Source: Flavobacterium psychrophilum
Lineage (GTDB): Bacteria; Bacteroidota; Bacteroidia; Flavobacteriales; Flavobacteriaceae
Reading direction: 5' to 3'
Assembly (NCBI GenBank): GCA_945897545.1
Contig: CAMDGJ010000053.1
Location: 1-13,702 of the forward strand
Length of the DNA stretch: 13,702 nucleotides
Part shown: piece after piece, positions 1-6,399 of the stretch
Layout of the letters: each line of letters opens with the position of its first letter
Numbering within the stretch: position 1 is the first letter of the stretch
Translations under genes and position numbers: made by a program
Notes under the pieces: model-generated
Database searches by the model: none
The model's input: only the letters and a program-made list of their open reading frames with translations
What the model was told of the DNA's origin: nothing

Positions 1-431
1 GCTATAATGTAGAGCCACTTCCTTTTCTGCCACCAATCTATGCAGCAATAAACGGAATCACGGCAGCCGTTTTGGTTGCAGGAGTATTGGCCATTAAAAA
101 CGGAAAAAGAACACTTCACAAACGATTGATGACTTCGGCAATTGCACTTTCGCTTGCTTTTTTAGTTATGTATGTGGCGTATCATATGACTACTGATTCG
201 ACAAAATTTGGGGGAGAAGGTTCCATTAGAATTGTTTATTTCTTCATTTTAATATCTCATATTATTTTGTCTATTGCAGTTATTCCTTTGGTTTTGATAA
301 CCTATGTTCGTGCTTTAGCAGAACGCTTCGACAGACACAAAAAGATAGCCAAAATCACATTCCCCATTTGGTTGTACGTTGCTATTACTGGAGTTGTAGT
401 TTATTTAATGATTTCGCCTTATTATGTTTAG
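1..431 (+). CDS. DUF420 family membrane protein, 5'-truncated by the window edge
   Basis: The reading frame is open from the window edge (first full codon at position 3) and ends in TAG at 429-431, so only the C-terminal ~142 residues are present. The first visible residues, YNVEPLPFLPPIYAAINGIT, followed by a hydrophobic helix, a basic loop (KNGKRTLHKRLM), further helices and a final helix ending ISPYYV, match the DUF420 (YozB-like) multi-pass inner-membrane family as I know it. The His, Lys and Arg loops between the helices are typical. In Bacteroidota these genes commonly follow cytochrome oxidase and SCO-type assembly genes, which would lie upstream and cannot be seen here. The molecular function of DUF420 is not established; a role in respiratory-complex assembly is inference from that context. 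The stop overlaps the ATG of the next gene by 8 nt, which suggests translational coupling. Confidence 0.88.
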   Translation, partial: YNVEPLPFLPPIYAAINGITAAVLVAGVLAIKNGKRTLHKRLMTSAIALSLAFLVMYVAYHMTTDSTKFGGEGSIRIVYFFILISHIILSIAVIPLVLITYVRALAERFDRHKKIAKITFPIWLYVAITGVVVYLMISPYYV

Positions 432-738
432 TAAAGTTAGAAGTCGGAAGTTAGAAGTTAGAAGTGAGATAGAGGTTAGAAGTAAGAAGTTAGAAGTGGG
501 AAGTGAAATAAAGAAAGGTAAAAGTCTTAGATCTTTGCTCTTTATTCTTTATTCTTTATTCTTTTCTTTAACTGCAAATTCTCAATGTGCTATGTGTCGC
601 GCGGCTTTAACTAGCGAGGGGAATGCCGTGAAGTCACAAGCTGTAAATGACGGTATTGTATATTTAATGGTGATTCCGTATTTGCTTGTGGGTGGAATTG
701 GGTATTATATTTACCGAATGAAAATGAAGAAAAAATAA
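424..738 (+). CDS. Small exported CxxC membrane protein with repeat-derived N-terminus
   Basis: A 104-residue protein with no named function. The C-terminal ~50 residues look like a conserved Flavobacteriaceae small protein: a QCAMCRA motif just after a signal-peptide-like stretch, a short hydrophilic loop, one membrane helix (IVYLMVIPYLLVGGIGYYIY) and a lysine-rich tail. Relatives, as I recall them, are about 70 residues long. Here residues ~5-35 are read from a heptanucleotide repeat (R1), and the hydrophobic core LLFILYSLFFSL is read from a second heptamer, CTTTATT. ATG at 424 overlaps the DUF420 stop, so it is the best coupled start. GTG at 496 would also give a good signal peptide (MGSEIKKGKSLRSLLFILYS) and cannot be excluded. 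The two Cys could bind a metal or form a disulfide. Its position behind DUF420 suggests a linked role in the envelope or respiration, which is inference. Confidence 0.7.
   Translation: MFSKVRSRKLEVRSEIEVRSKKLEVGSEIKKGKSLRSLLFILYSLFFSLTANSQCAMCRAALTSEGNAVKSQAVNDGIVYLMVIPYLLVGGIGYYIYRMKMKKK
436..570 (+). repeat. Heptamer repeat array R1, inside the 5' part of a coding sequence
   Basis: Degenerate ~7-nt units of the type GTTAGAA/GTGAGAA run from about 436 to 508. After a short AAAG-rich link come three units of CTTTATT (about 540-562). The first part is the reverse complement of the repeat type filling 5084-5164, so the two belong to one family in opposite orientations. The array begins just after the DUF420 stop and is translated in the frame of the following gene. 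Confidence 0.8.
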
Positions 739-773
739 GATTCAATTTGCAAGTTACAATCTCCAATCTGAAT
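739..773. repeat. Short degenerate heptamer run R4 between convergent genes
   Basis: The 35-nt gap between the TAA at 736-738 and the DUF4403 stop at 774-776 contains AAGTTAC, AATCTCC and AATCTGA in direct succession, the same 7-nt grammar as R1 and R2 but more decayed. It fills the gap completely. Three units are few, so membership of the family is only probable. Confidence 0.4.
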
Positions 774-2183
774 TTACTTTAACCCATCTACCGCAACATT
801 CACCGTACCGTTGACTTTTATAAAAGCAATGATAGCCTTATTAGTTAATTGAATTTTCTGAAATTGAATATCCTCTATTTTTCCGTTTACAAAAACGCCT
901 GGCATCGGCGAATAATTTTTCAGATAGGCTATCATATTTTGTTTTCCTTCTTCTAAATTTGGAACGATAGAATAGCGACAACTTTCTTGAATTTTTCTTA
1001 AAACCAGTCCTTGAGCAAGCCAGTTGGCGGTCTGCATTAATTTATTCTTAGTGTCTAAAGCATAGTCCAATTTATCAAAATAGACTTCTTTGGTTTGAAC
1101 GTTGTATTGCGGAAAACCTGTTAAATAAATAGTTCCATTTACGCTTCCCAGAACATCCAAAGCAATGACCATTTTGTCGTTTTTATGCCAAATGTCCACC
1201 TTTTGAACTTTTACTTTTTTGCTTCCAGAACCAAATTCTTGTCCAGCGAAATTTTTGGTCATTATTTTAGAGGCTTCAGCAAAAGTAGAAACCGCGGCTA
1301 TATTGGCTGTAATTTGATTTAGAATTTTAGTTACTGGCTTTAGAACAATTTTTGAGGCATCGAATTTTGATTCCGGTTTTTTGCCAATCAATGTTGCCAT
1401 CGTACATTTCATTCCCATTTCCATCAAAAACGTATCGTTTTTGAGAATAGCATTAGTCGAATAAATTTCGACAGGAGTAATTCTTAGCCAACTTTCATAG
1501 GCTTCACTCATCAAGAAAGGTGTGCAAATTTTTTCTAAAGCCGCCAAAACATTGGGTTTGAAATCCATTGATTTTTCAATGGCAGCATCAATGTTTTTTT
1601 CTATTTTGGATCTGAAAAGCTTGATTGCTGGAGTAATTAAATACGTTACTGGCAGGTTTTTTCCAAAAACCGTCATCGTAGGACTTTCATTCCACTCTAA
1701 TGATTTTAGCTCGGTTTTAGTACTGAGTTTCCAATTGGTCAAACTTACATCGCTTACCAAAGTCACTAGGCCGTTTAGGTTAAACTCCTTATAGTTATAC
1801 AATTCGACGCCTAAAGTTTTTGTACCAATTCGGTATTTGATCCAAGCTTTTAATGGCAAGGCTGTTTTTATTTTTTCGCCATTACTTTCTTTGTCATTTT
1901 CGATAGTTATAGGTGCTAATTTCCAAATTTTCATCTCGATATTATCATCTTCAATGTTGTCGTCCTCGTAAATTAATCCATTCAATAGTGCATTAGTTTG
2001 GTTCTCGACATCTTTTAACTTGACACTAATTGGCAAATTAATAAAAGAAGGTGTAGTTTCATAAACTAGAGGGTTGGCATCATCAGGTTCGGGCTTAAGT
2101 GCTGCTATTTTATTGGAAGTAGAACAGCTAGAAATCAGGAAAATAATTAGGAATACAAGTAGAATTGGAAAGTATTTCAGCAT
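774..2183 (-). CDS. DUF4403 family lipoprotein
   Basis: A 469-residue protein. The N-terminus MLKYFPILLVFLIIFLISSC is a lipoprotein signal peptide with lipobox ISSC, giving lipidation at Cys20. The residues after it (STSNK) lack the acidic or K-D/E surface-export signal used in Bacteroidota, so I infer an anchor facing the periplasm. The mature part starts with a conserved-looking segment (PLVYETTPSFINLPISVKL) and matches DUF4403 by its overall pattern of long alternating beta-strands. No catalytic motif is visible and the family's function is unknown; lipid or envelope binding is a guess. Residues 73-83 hold a small duplication, EDDNI-EDDNI-E, in an acidic loop. The gene converges with the small CxxC gene and diverges from tolC. 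A -7-like box lies at 2204-2211. Confidence 0.85.
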   Translation of the reverse strand: MLKYFPILLVFLIIFLISSCSTSNKIAALKPEPDDANPLVYETTPSFINLPISVKLKDVENQTNALLNGLIYEDDNIEDDNIEMKIWKLAPITIENDKESNGEKIKTALPLKAWIKYRIGTKTLGVELYNYKEFNLNGLVTLVSDVSLTNWKLSTKTELKSLEWNESPTMTVFGKNLPVTYLITPAIKLFRSKIEKNIDAAIEKSMDFKPNVLAALEKICTPFLMSEAYESWLRITPVEIYSTNAILKNDTFLMEMGMKCTMATLIGKKPESKFDASKIVLKPVTKILNQITANIAAVSTFAEASKIMTKNFAGQEFGSGSKKVKVQKVDIWHKNDKMVIALDVLGSVNGTIYLTGFPQYNVQTKEVYFDKLDYALDTKNKLMQTANWLAQGLVLRKIQESCRYSIVPNLEEGKQNMIAYLKNYSPMPGVFVNGKIEDIQFQKIQLTNKAIIAFIKVNGTVNVAVDGLK

Positions 2184-2203
2184 TTTGTTTTAGATTGAAT
2201 TGA

Positions 2204-2211
2204 CAAATTTA
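2204..2211 (-). promoter_or_regulatory. -7 box (TAAATTTG) for the DUF4403 gene
   Basis: Read on the minus strand this is TAAATTTG, a full match to the Bacteroidota -7 consensus TAnnTTTG, 20 nt upstream of the ATG at 2183. No TTG stands 17-23 nt further upstream, so the -33 half is not supported. In AT-rich DNA an 8-mer alone is modest evidence. Confidence 0.4.
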
Positions 2212-2241
2212 AGAAAACAAAAATGTTTTTTTTGTTTTCTT
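2211..2241. repeat. AT-rich inverted repeat in the divergent region
   Basis: The arms 2211-2223 (AAGAAAACAAAAA) and 2229-2241 are perfectly complementary over 13 bp with a 5-nt loop. It lies between the divergent DUF4403 and tolC genes and touches the -7 box of the former. It could be an operator or only a by-product of A/T runs; with few GC pairs it would be a weak RNA hairpin. Confidence 0.45.
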
Positions 2242-2309
2242 GTAACATTTAGATTAACTAAAAGTCTAATTGTTTTTGGTATAGTTCAAAATCTATATAT
2301 TCTTAAGTT

Positions 2310-2356
2310 TTTGTATGTATAATTTGGAGTAAATAATATATTTGGCAGTATCTTTG
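2310..2356 (+). promoter_or_regulatory. Two overlapping Bacteroidota-type promoters for tolC
   Basis: The first is TTTG (2310-2313), a 23-nt spacer and TATATTTG (2337-2344). The second is TTTG (2323-2326), a 22-nt spacer and TATCTTTG (2349-2356). Both fit the Flavobacterium pattern TTG-N17-23-TAnnTTTG. Their -7 boxes are 12 nt apart. The second would start RNA near 2363 and leave about 15 nt before the ATG at 2378, which also argues against any start upstream of 2378. Confidence 0.65.
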
Positions 2357-2377
2357 CTAAGCTTTCATCTAAAATAT

Positions 2378-3736
2378 ATGAAAAAAATCAATTGTATTCC
2401 ATTCGTTATTATTTTGTTGTTTGGCTTGTCTATACAGGCGCAAACAAAACAATGGACCCTAGAAGAATGTGTAAAATACGCCATAGACAACAATATATCT
2501 ATAAAAAACATTGAGTTGGATACCAAAACAGCAGGTATTGGAAAAAAAGATGCGGTGGGAAATTTTATTCCTTCGGTGAATTCTAATGCAAACCATTCTT
2601 GGAATATAGGTTTAAATCAAGACCCTACCACGGGAATTCTTCGAAATCAAACCACTCAATTTTCTACAATGGGAGCAACTGTTGGCTTTGATATTTACAA
2701 AGGGATGCAAAATCAAAATACCCTTCGAAGAGCCAATCTATCGATTGTTGCGGCCAAATATCAATTGACAAAAATACAAGAAGATGTAGCGCTTAATGTT
2801 GCCAATGCTTTCTTGCAAGTACTTTTTAACAAAGAAAATTTGAAAGTCCAGCAAGAACAAAAAGCAAACAACGAAAAACAACTAGCTCGTTCCGAAGAAT
2901 TGGTAAAAGCGGGTTCTGTTCCGCGTGGTGATTTGTTAGACATAAAAGCAACTGTCGCATCGGATAATCAAAGAGTAATTAATGCAGAAAACGCTTTGTT
3001 GATTTCAAAGTTGAGTTTGGCTCAATTGTTACAATTAAAGGAATTTTATGATTTCGATATAGCCGATGATACTTCAGCCAAAGACGAAAATAATATATTG
3101 GCTCAAACTCCTTTGGTAATTTATGACAAAGCAAAAGAGCAAAGAACTGAATTGAAAATTGCTAAAACTAATTTAGAAATTGCCGAAAAAAATGTGTCCA
3201 TCGCTAAAGGAGCTTTTCAGCCAACATTACAAGGTTTTTATAATATTAATACAAGAATTTCCTATGCAGATCAGTTTGATTTTCAAACGGGAACTTCGCG
3301 ACCTGCCGATTCTTTTGGGGATCAATTTTTAAATAATAAAGGACAAACTTTTGGAGCCCAATTACAAATTCCAGTTTTTAATGGATTTTCTGCCAGAAAT
3401 AATGTGGAGCGTTCCAAAGTAAATTTAGAAAAATCTAAAATTGCAGTAGAACAAGAAGAATTGGCTTTGCAAAGAAATGTTTACACCGCCTTTACAGATG
3501 CTAAAGGAGGATTGAATGCGTATGAATCTGCAATTACAGCTGCAGAAGCAAGAGAAGAAGCTTTTAAGTATGCCAAAGAAAGATATGCAGTAGGAATGAT
3601 GAATTCTTTTGATTTCAATCAATCACAAACATTGTTTTCTGCCGCTCAATCTGAAGTGATACGAACCAAATACGATTATATTTTCAAAATTAAAATACTT
3701 GAATTCTATTTTGGAATTCCAATTATCAAAAACTAA
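2378..3736 (+). CDS. TolC-family outer-membrane efflux protein
   Basis: A 452-residue protein with signal peptide MKKINCIPFVIILLFGLSIQAQ and likely cleavage before QTKQW. The mature start, TLEECVKYAIDNN, is the classic TolC/OEP opening (W-T-L-x-x-C-V-x-Y-A). Two long helical halves follow, with coiled-coil segments about residues 140-210 and 270-430 and the family-typical EELVKAGSVPRGDLLDIKA stretch. It should form a trimeric outer-membrane channel with a periplasmic helical tunnel. I chose ATG 2378 because an in-frame TTG at 2342 would lie inside the promoter and add residues ahead of the signal peptide. The adaptor gene follows after 6 nt, so the two form an operon. No inner-membrane pump gene is adjacent, so the substrate cannot be inferred. 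Confidence 0.92.
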   Translation: MKKINCIPFVIILLFGLSIQAQTKQWTLEECVKYAIDNNISIKNIELDTKTAGIGKKDAVGNFIPSVNSNANHSWNIGLNQDPTTGILRNQTTQFSTMGATVGFDIYKGMQNQNTLRRANLSIVAAKYQLTKIQEDVALNVANAFLQVLFNKENLKVQQEQKANNEKQLARSEELVKAGSVPRGDLLDIKATVASDNQRVINAENALLISKLSLAQLLQLKEFYDFDIADDTSAKDENNILAQTPLVIYDKAKEQRTELKIAKTNLEIAEKNVSIAKGAFQPTLQGFYNINTRISYADQFDFQTGTSRPADSFGDQFLNNKGQTFGAQLQIPVFNGFSARNNVERSKVNLEKSKIAVEQEELALQRNVYTAFTDAKGGLNAYESAITAAEAREEAFKYAKERYAVGMMNSFDFNQSQTLFSAAQSEVIRTKYDYIFKIKILEFYFGIPIIKN

Positions 3737-3742
3737 ATCAAT

Positions 3743-5035
3743 ATGTCTAAAAAAACAATTTATATACTATTAGGCGCAGCAGTTGCAATTATAGGATTAT
3801 TAATAGTGCTTTCAAAATCAGGAGTCATCGGTAATAAAGATAAAGGAATATCTGTAGAAATTGCCAATGTCAATATTTCAACAATCGTCGAAACCGTTTC
3901 AGCAACAGGGAAAATTCAACCAGAAATTGAAGTAAAAATTTCCTCTGAAGTTTCAGGTGAAATAATTGCTTTGAATGTAATCGAAGGTCAAGTCGTTAAA
4001 AAAGGGGATTTATTGGTAAAGATAAATCCAGATTTATATACTTCAGGATACAATCGTACCCTCTCTAATTTGTCTGGAACCAAAGCCGGTTTGAGTCAAG
4101 CCGATGCTTCGTTTAAAGAAGCTAAAGCCAATTACGATAGAAACAAAATATTATTTGATAAAGGAATTATTTCAAAGTCGGATTGGGATAAATCTGTCGC
4201 TTCTTTTGAAGTGTCAAAAGCCAGCAAACAGTCGGCTTATTACAATGTGCAAAGTGCTTCGGCAACCGTAAATGAAGCCAAAGACAATCTAGGTAGAACT
4301 ACTATTTATGCTCCAGCTGACGGGACAATTTCTGTACTTAACGTGGAATTAGGAGAACGAGTTTTGGGAACGCAACAAATGGCAGGAACTGAAATTCTTC
4401 GGGTTGCCAACTTGAATAATATGGAAGTAGAGGTAGATGTTAACGAAAATGACATCGTAAAAATAAAAGTAGGTAACAAAGCTAAAGTAGAGGTCGATGC
4501 TTATTTAAAAAAACAGTTCAAAGGTATTGTAACCAGTATTTCCAATTCAGCGAGTTCAACTTTAACCGCAGATCAAGTGACAAATTTCAAAGTAAAAATT
4601 AGAATTTTGAAAGAATCCTATCAACATTTATTAGAAGGAAAACCAGCAACTTATTCTCCTTTCAGACCAGGAATGACAGCAACTGTAGATATTATTACAA
4701 CAACAAGAACTAATGTTTTAGTAGTTCCAATTAGTTCTGTGGTCGTAAAATCAGACACTACTGCAGTAAAAGGGTATAAAGTGGACGATGCAGCATCTGA
4801 TGATAAAGAACCCGCTCCTAAAAGTGACAAAAAACTAGAATGTGTTTTCGTAAAAGTGGGTGATAAATCCAAAATCCGAATCATCAAAACAGGAATTCAA
4901 GACGATACTAATATTGAAGTTCTTACTGGACTTAAAAAAGGAGATGTAGTTATTACGGGACCATATTCTACTGTTTCAAAGGAATTGAATTCTGGCGATA
5001 AAGTCACTACAGATAAGGCGGAAGTGAAAAAATAG
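3743..5035 (+). CDS. HlyD/MacA-type periplasmic adaptor subunit
   Basis: A 430-residue membrane-fusion protein. An N-terminal membrane anchor (about residues 5-25, IYILLGAAVAIIGLLIVLSK) has no lipobox. A first half-lipoyl motif, ISSEVSGEIIALNVIEGQVVKKGDLL, lies near residues 67-93, followed by an Ala/Ser/Lys-rich helical hairpin to about 185. The second lipoyl half contains IYAPADGTISVLNVELGERV. Beta-barrel and membrane-proximal domains follow, the latter with FRPGMTATVDI and GLKKGDVVITG motifs. A charged insert at about 338-364, rich in Asp, Lys and Pro, interrupts the membrane-proximal domain. The protein should bridge the TolC partner encoded 6 nt upstream to an ABC or RND pump in the inner membrane. 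That pump is not in this window; the next gene is tsaB. MacA-like is my best subfamily guess. Confidence 0.9.
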   Translation: MSKKTIYILLGAAVAIIGLLIVLSKSGVIGNKDKGISVEIANVNISTIVETVSATGKIQPEIEVKISSEVSGEIIALNVIEGQVVKKGDLLVKINPDLYTSGYNRTLSNLSGTKAGLSQADASFKEAKANYDRNKILFDKGIISKSDWDKSVASFEVSKASKQSAYYNVQSASATVNEAKDNLGRTTIYAPADGTISVLNVELGERVLGTQQMAGTEILRVANLNNMEVEVDVNENDIVKIKVGNKAKVEVDAYLKKQFKGIVTSISNSASSTLTADQVTNFKVKIRILKESYQHLLEGKPATYSPFRPGMTATVDIITTTRTNVLVVPISSVVVKSDTTAVKGYKVDDAASDDKEPAPKSDKKLECVFVKVGDKSKIRIIKTGIQDDTNIEVLTGLKKGDVVITGPYSTVSKELNSGDKVTTDKAEVKK

Positions 5036-5168
5036 TGTTCAGTTTGCAGTGTTTAATATTCAGTTCTTACTGCTTACTATTAACCTCTAACTTATAACTT
5101 ATAACTTATAACTTCCAACTTCCAACATCCAACTTCCAACTTCTAACCTCTAACCTCTAACCTCAAAT
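5036..5168 (+). repeat. Composite intergenic repeat R2 (CAGT-words plus CTAACTT/CCAACTT heptamers)
   Basis: It begins directly at the adaptor stop and ends one nt before the tsaB start. The left part (5034-5081) is made of AGTGTTCAG, TTTAATATTCAG and TACTGCTTACTATT words. The right part (about 5082-5166) is a run of 7-nt units: TAACCTC, TAACTTA (three times), CCAACTT and variants, then CTAACCT (three times). The right part is the reverse complement of the R1 type, and the left part shares words with R3. The gap holds no convincing terminator and no TAnnTTTG box. Confidence 0.85.
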
Positions 5169-5169
5169 C

Positions 5170-5838
5170 TTGTCCTACATTCTCAACATCGAAACCGCTA
5201 CTATGAATTGTTCTGTTGCTTTGGCAAAAGACGGAAAAACAATTTTATGTAAAGAAATGGCCGAAGAAGGCTATTCTCACGCCGAGCGATTACATGTTTT
5301 TATTGAAGAAATAATCAAAGAATCTAGAATTAGTTTCCAAGATATTTCGGCAATTGCCGTGAGTCAAGGTCCAGGTTCTTACACCGGATTGCGTATTGGT
5401 GTTTCTGCGGCAAAAGGTTTGTGTTATGCCTTGGGTATTCCTTTGATATCTTTGGATACTTTGCAGGTTTTAGCTTCACAAGCTAAGGTTTCAAGTGGAT
5501 TGATTATCCCAATGATTGATGCTCGAAGGATGGAAGTTTATAGTGCCATTTTTAATCCAAATTTCGTAAAGCAACGAATAGTGGAAGCAGAAATAATTAC
5601 GGAAAACTCTTTTGAAGATTTGCAGCAAACACTTTATTTTGTAGGCGATTGTGCCCAGAAATGTATACCAGTTTTAATCAAGGAAAACTTCATTTTCTTG
5701 GAAGAAATCAAATATCCATCGGCCAAAGAAATGAGTTTCCTTAGTTTCGAAAAATACAAAAATAACGACACGGTTGATGTCGCTTATTTTGAACCGTATT
5801 ATTTGAAGGATTTTATGATGACGGTTTCAAAGAAATAA
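5170..5838 (+). CDS. tsaB: tRNA t6A37 modification protein TsaB, TTG start
   Basis: A 222-residue ASKHA-fold protein. The N-terminal strand SYILNIETATMNCSVAL and the motif SQGPGSYTGLRIGVSAAKG (about residues 65-83) are diagnostic of TsaB, the non-catalytic partner of TsaD that scaffolds threonylcarbamoyl transfer to A37 of ANN-decoding tRNAs in the cytoplasm. The length is normal for short Bacteroidota TsaB. The start is TTG at 5170: a stop lies in frame at 5158-5160, no ATG or GTG lies between, and the first internal ATG (5203, residue 12) would delete the first beta-strand. The 5' flank is entirely repeat R2, with no Shine-Dalgarno site. The last 31 codons (192-222) are duplicated at 6400-6497, so the tail of this gene may be foreign or recombined. 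Confidence 0.93.
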   Translation: MSYILNIETATMNCSVALAKDGKTILCKEMAEEGYSHAERLHVFIEEIIKESRISFQDISAIAVSQGPGSYTGLRIGVSAAKGLCYALGIPLISLDTLQVLASQAKVSSGLIIPMIDARRMEVYSAIFNPNFVKQRIVEAEIITENSFEDLQQTLYFVGDCAQKCIPVLIKENFIFLEEIKYPSAKEMSFLSFEKYKNNDTVDVAYFEPYYLKDFMMTVSKK

Positions 5839-5840
5839 TT
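5743..5840 (+). repeat. Direct repeat copy A: 3' end of tsaB left of the TA module
   Basis: 98 nt covering codons 192-222, the stop and two further bases. It aligns without gaps to 6400-6497 with 12 mismatches (about 88% identity). Eleven codons differ, and only one changes the residue (Asn in this copy, Ile in the other). The two copies stand 657 nt apart and enclose the toxin-antitoxin pair and its promoter box. Confidence 0.95.
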
Positions 5841-5842
5841 AT

Positions 5843-5850
5843 TATCTTTG
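5843..5850 (+). promoter_or_regulatory. -7 box (TATCTTTG) for the toxin-antitoxin pair
   Basis: A full TAnnTTTG match begins 3 nt after the end of repeat copy A, 30 nt upstream of the antitoxin ATG. No clear TTG stands at the -33 distance; that position falls inside the tsaB tail. It gives the module its own promoter within the inserted segment. The GAATTC at 5859-5864 might be part of an operator, but I cannot show it. Confidence 0.5.
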
Positions 5851-5880
5851 TTTTTAAGAATTCAATTTAAATCCTTTGTT

Positions 5881-6114
5881 ATGAATGCTATCCGACAATT
5901 TATAGAAGTGAAAAACAATACTTTTAATGTTGTACTTCCGGAGGGATTTACTGCCAAAACAGTAGAAGTAATCATTATGCCTATGGATGTTGAAGATGAT
6001 ATTCCGCAATGGCAAAAAGATATTGTTTTGGAACGCATTAAAAATCCACAAACCCCTGTGGATGCTTTTGAAATGATTGATCAACTCGAAAAAGAAAATC
6101 TTGAAAAGTTATAA
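5881..6114 (+). CDS. Putative antitoxin of a ParE/RelE-type module
   Basis: A 77-residue protein, MNAIRQFIEVKNNTFNVVLPEGF..., ending EMIDQLEKENLEKL. The N-terminal part (residues 1-40) has a beta-strand pattern (NTFNVVLPEGF, VEVIIMP) seen in short Bacteroidota antitoxins that precede RelE/ParE toxins. The C-terminal half, PQWQKDIVLERIKN onward, is helical and acidic and would wrap the toxin. I recognise the type from its layout rather than from a named family. ATG 5881 is preferred over an in-frame TTG at 5848, which lies inside the -7 box. The gene overlaps the toxin gene by 14 nt and probably represses its own promoter, as such antitoxins usually do. Confidence 0.75.
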   Translation: MNAIRQFIEVKNNTFNVVLPEGFTAKTVEVIIMPMDVEDDIPQWQKDIVLERIKNPQTPVDAFEMIDQLEKENLEKL

Positions 6115-6397
6115 AATTCAAGCTGACCCAAGAGTTAAACTCGATTTACAAGAAGCGATGGATTTCCTAAAATCCAGAAGAAAAGGGTTAGATGCCAAAT
6201 TTCTTTCCAATTATAAAAGAAGATTGAAAACCTTAAAAACAAGTCCTTTTTTTGAAGTTCGATACAATAACATTCGTTGTTTGCCGCTCGAAATTTTCAA
6301 ATATATGATTCATTTTAGCGTAGATGAAACCAATAATACTGTACTCATAAACGCTGTTATTTCTACTTATCAAGACCCAGATGAGTATTGGTTGTAG
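6101..6397 (+). CDS. RelE/ParE-family toxin, TTG start
   Basis: A 98-residue protein. It opens with strand MKSYKIQADPRVKLDLQEAMDFL (first codon TTG), a helical pair containing RRKGLDAKFLSNYKRRLKTL, and the family-typical FFEVRYNNIRCLPLEIFKYMIHFSVDE beta-sheet, ending TYQDPDEYW. This matches the ParE/RelE fold as found across Bacteroidota. The Arg residues near positions 62-66 and the late His (Y-M-I-H-F) are the usual conserved ones. Whether it cuts ribosome-bound mRNA (RelE) or acts on gyrase (ParE) cannot be told from sequence alone. TTG 6101 fits the family start; the TTG at 6077 would add eight unconserved residues. Overlap with the antitoxin implies coupled translation. Its stop lies 2 nt before the tsaB-tail remnant. 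Confidence 0.85.
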   Translation: MKSYKIQADPRVKLDLQEAMDFLKSRRKGLDAKFLSNYKRRLKTLKTSPFFEVRYNNIRCLPLEIFKYMIHFSVDETNNTVLINAVISTYQDPDEYWL

Positions 6398-6399
6398 TG

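Noticed and set aside
1522..1794. Plus-strand open frame opposite the DUF4403 gene
   Set aside because: It lies fully inside a well-supported minus-strand gene, and its protein looks like an antisense shadow with no family signs.
2342..2377. Upstream TTG start for the tolC-like gene
   Set aside because: It lies within the promoter boxes and would place 12 residues before a complete signal peptide.
5082..5166. Repeat run that could be taken for a CRISPR array
   Set aside because: The units are 7 nt, degenerate and contiguous, with no spacers and no cas genes in the window.
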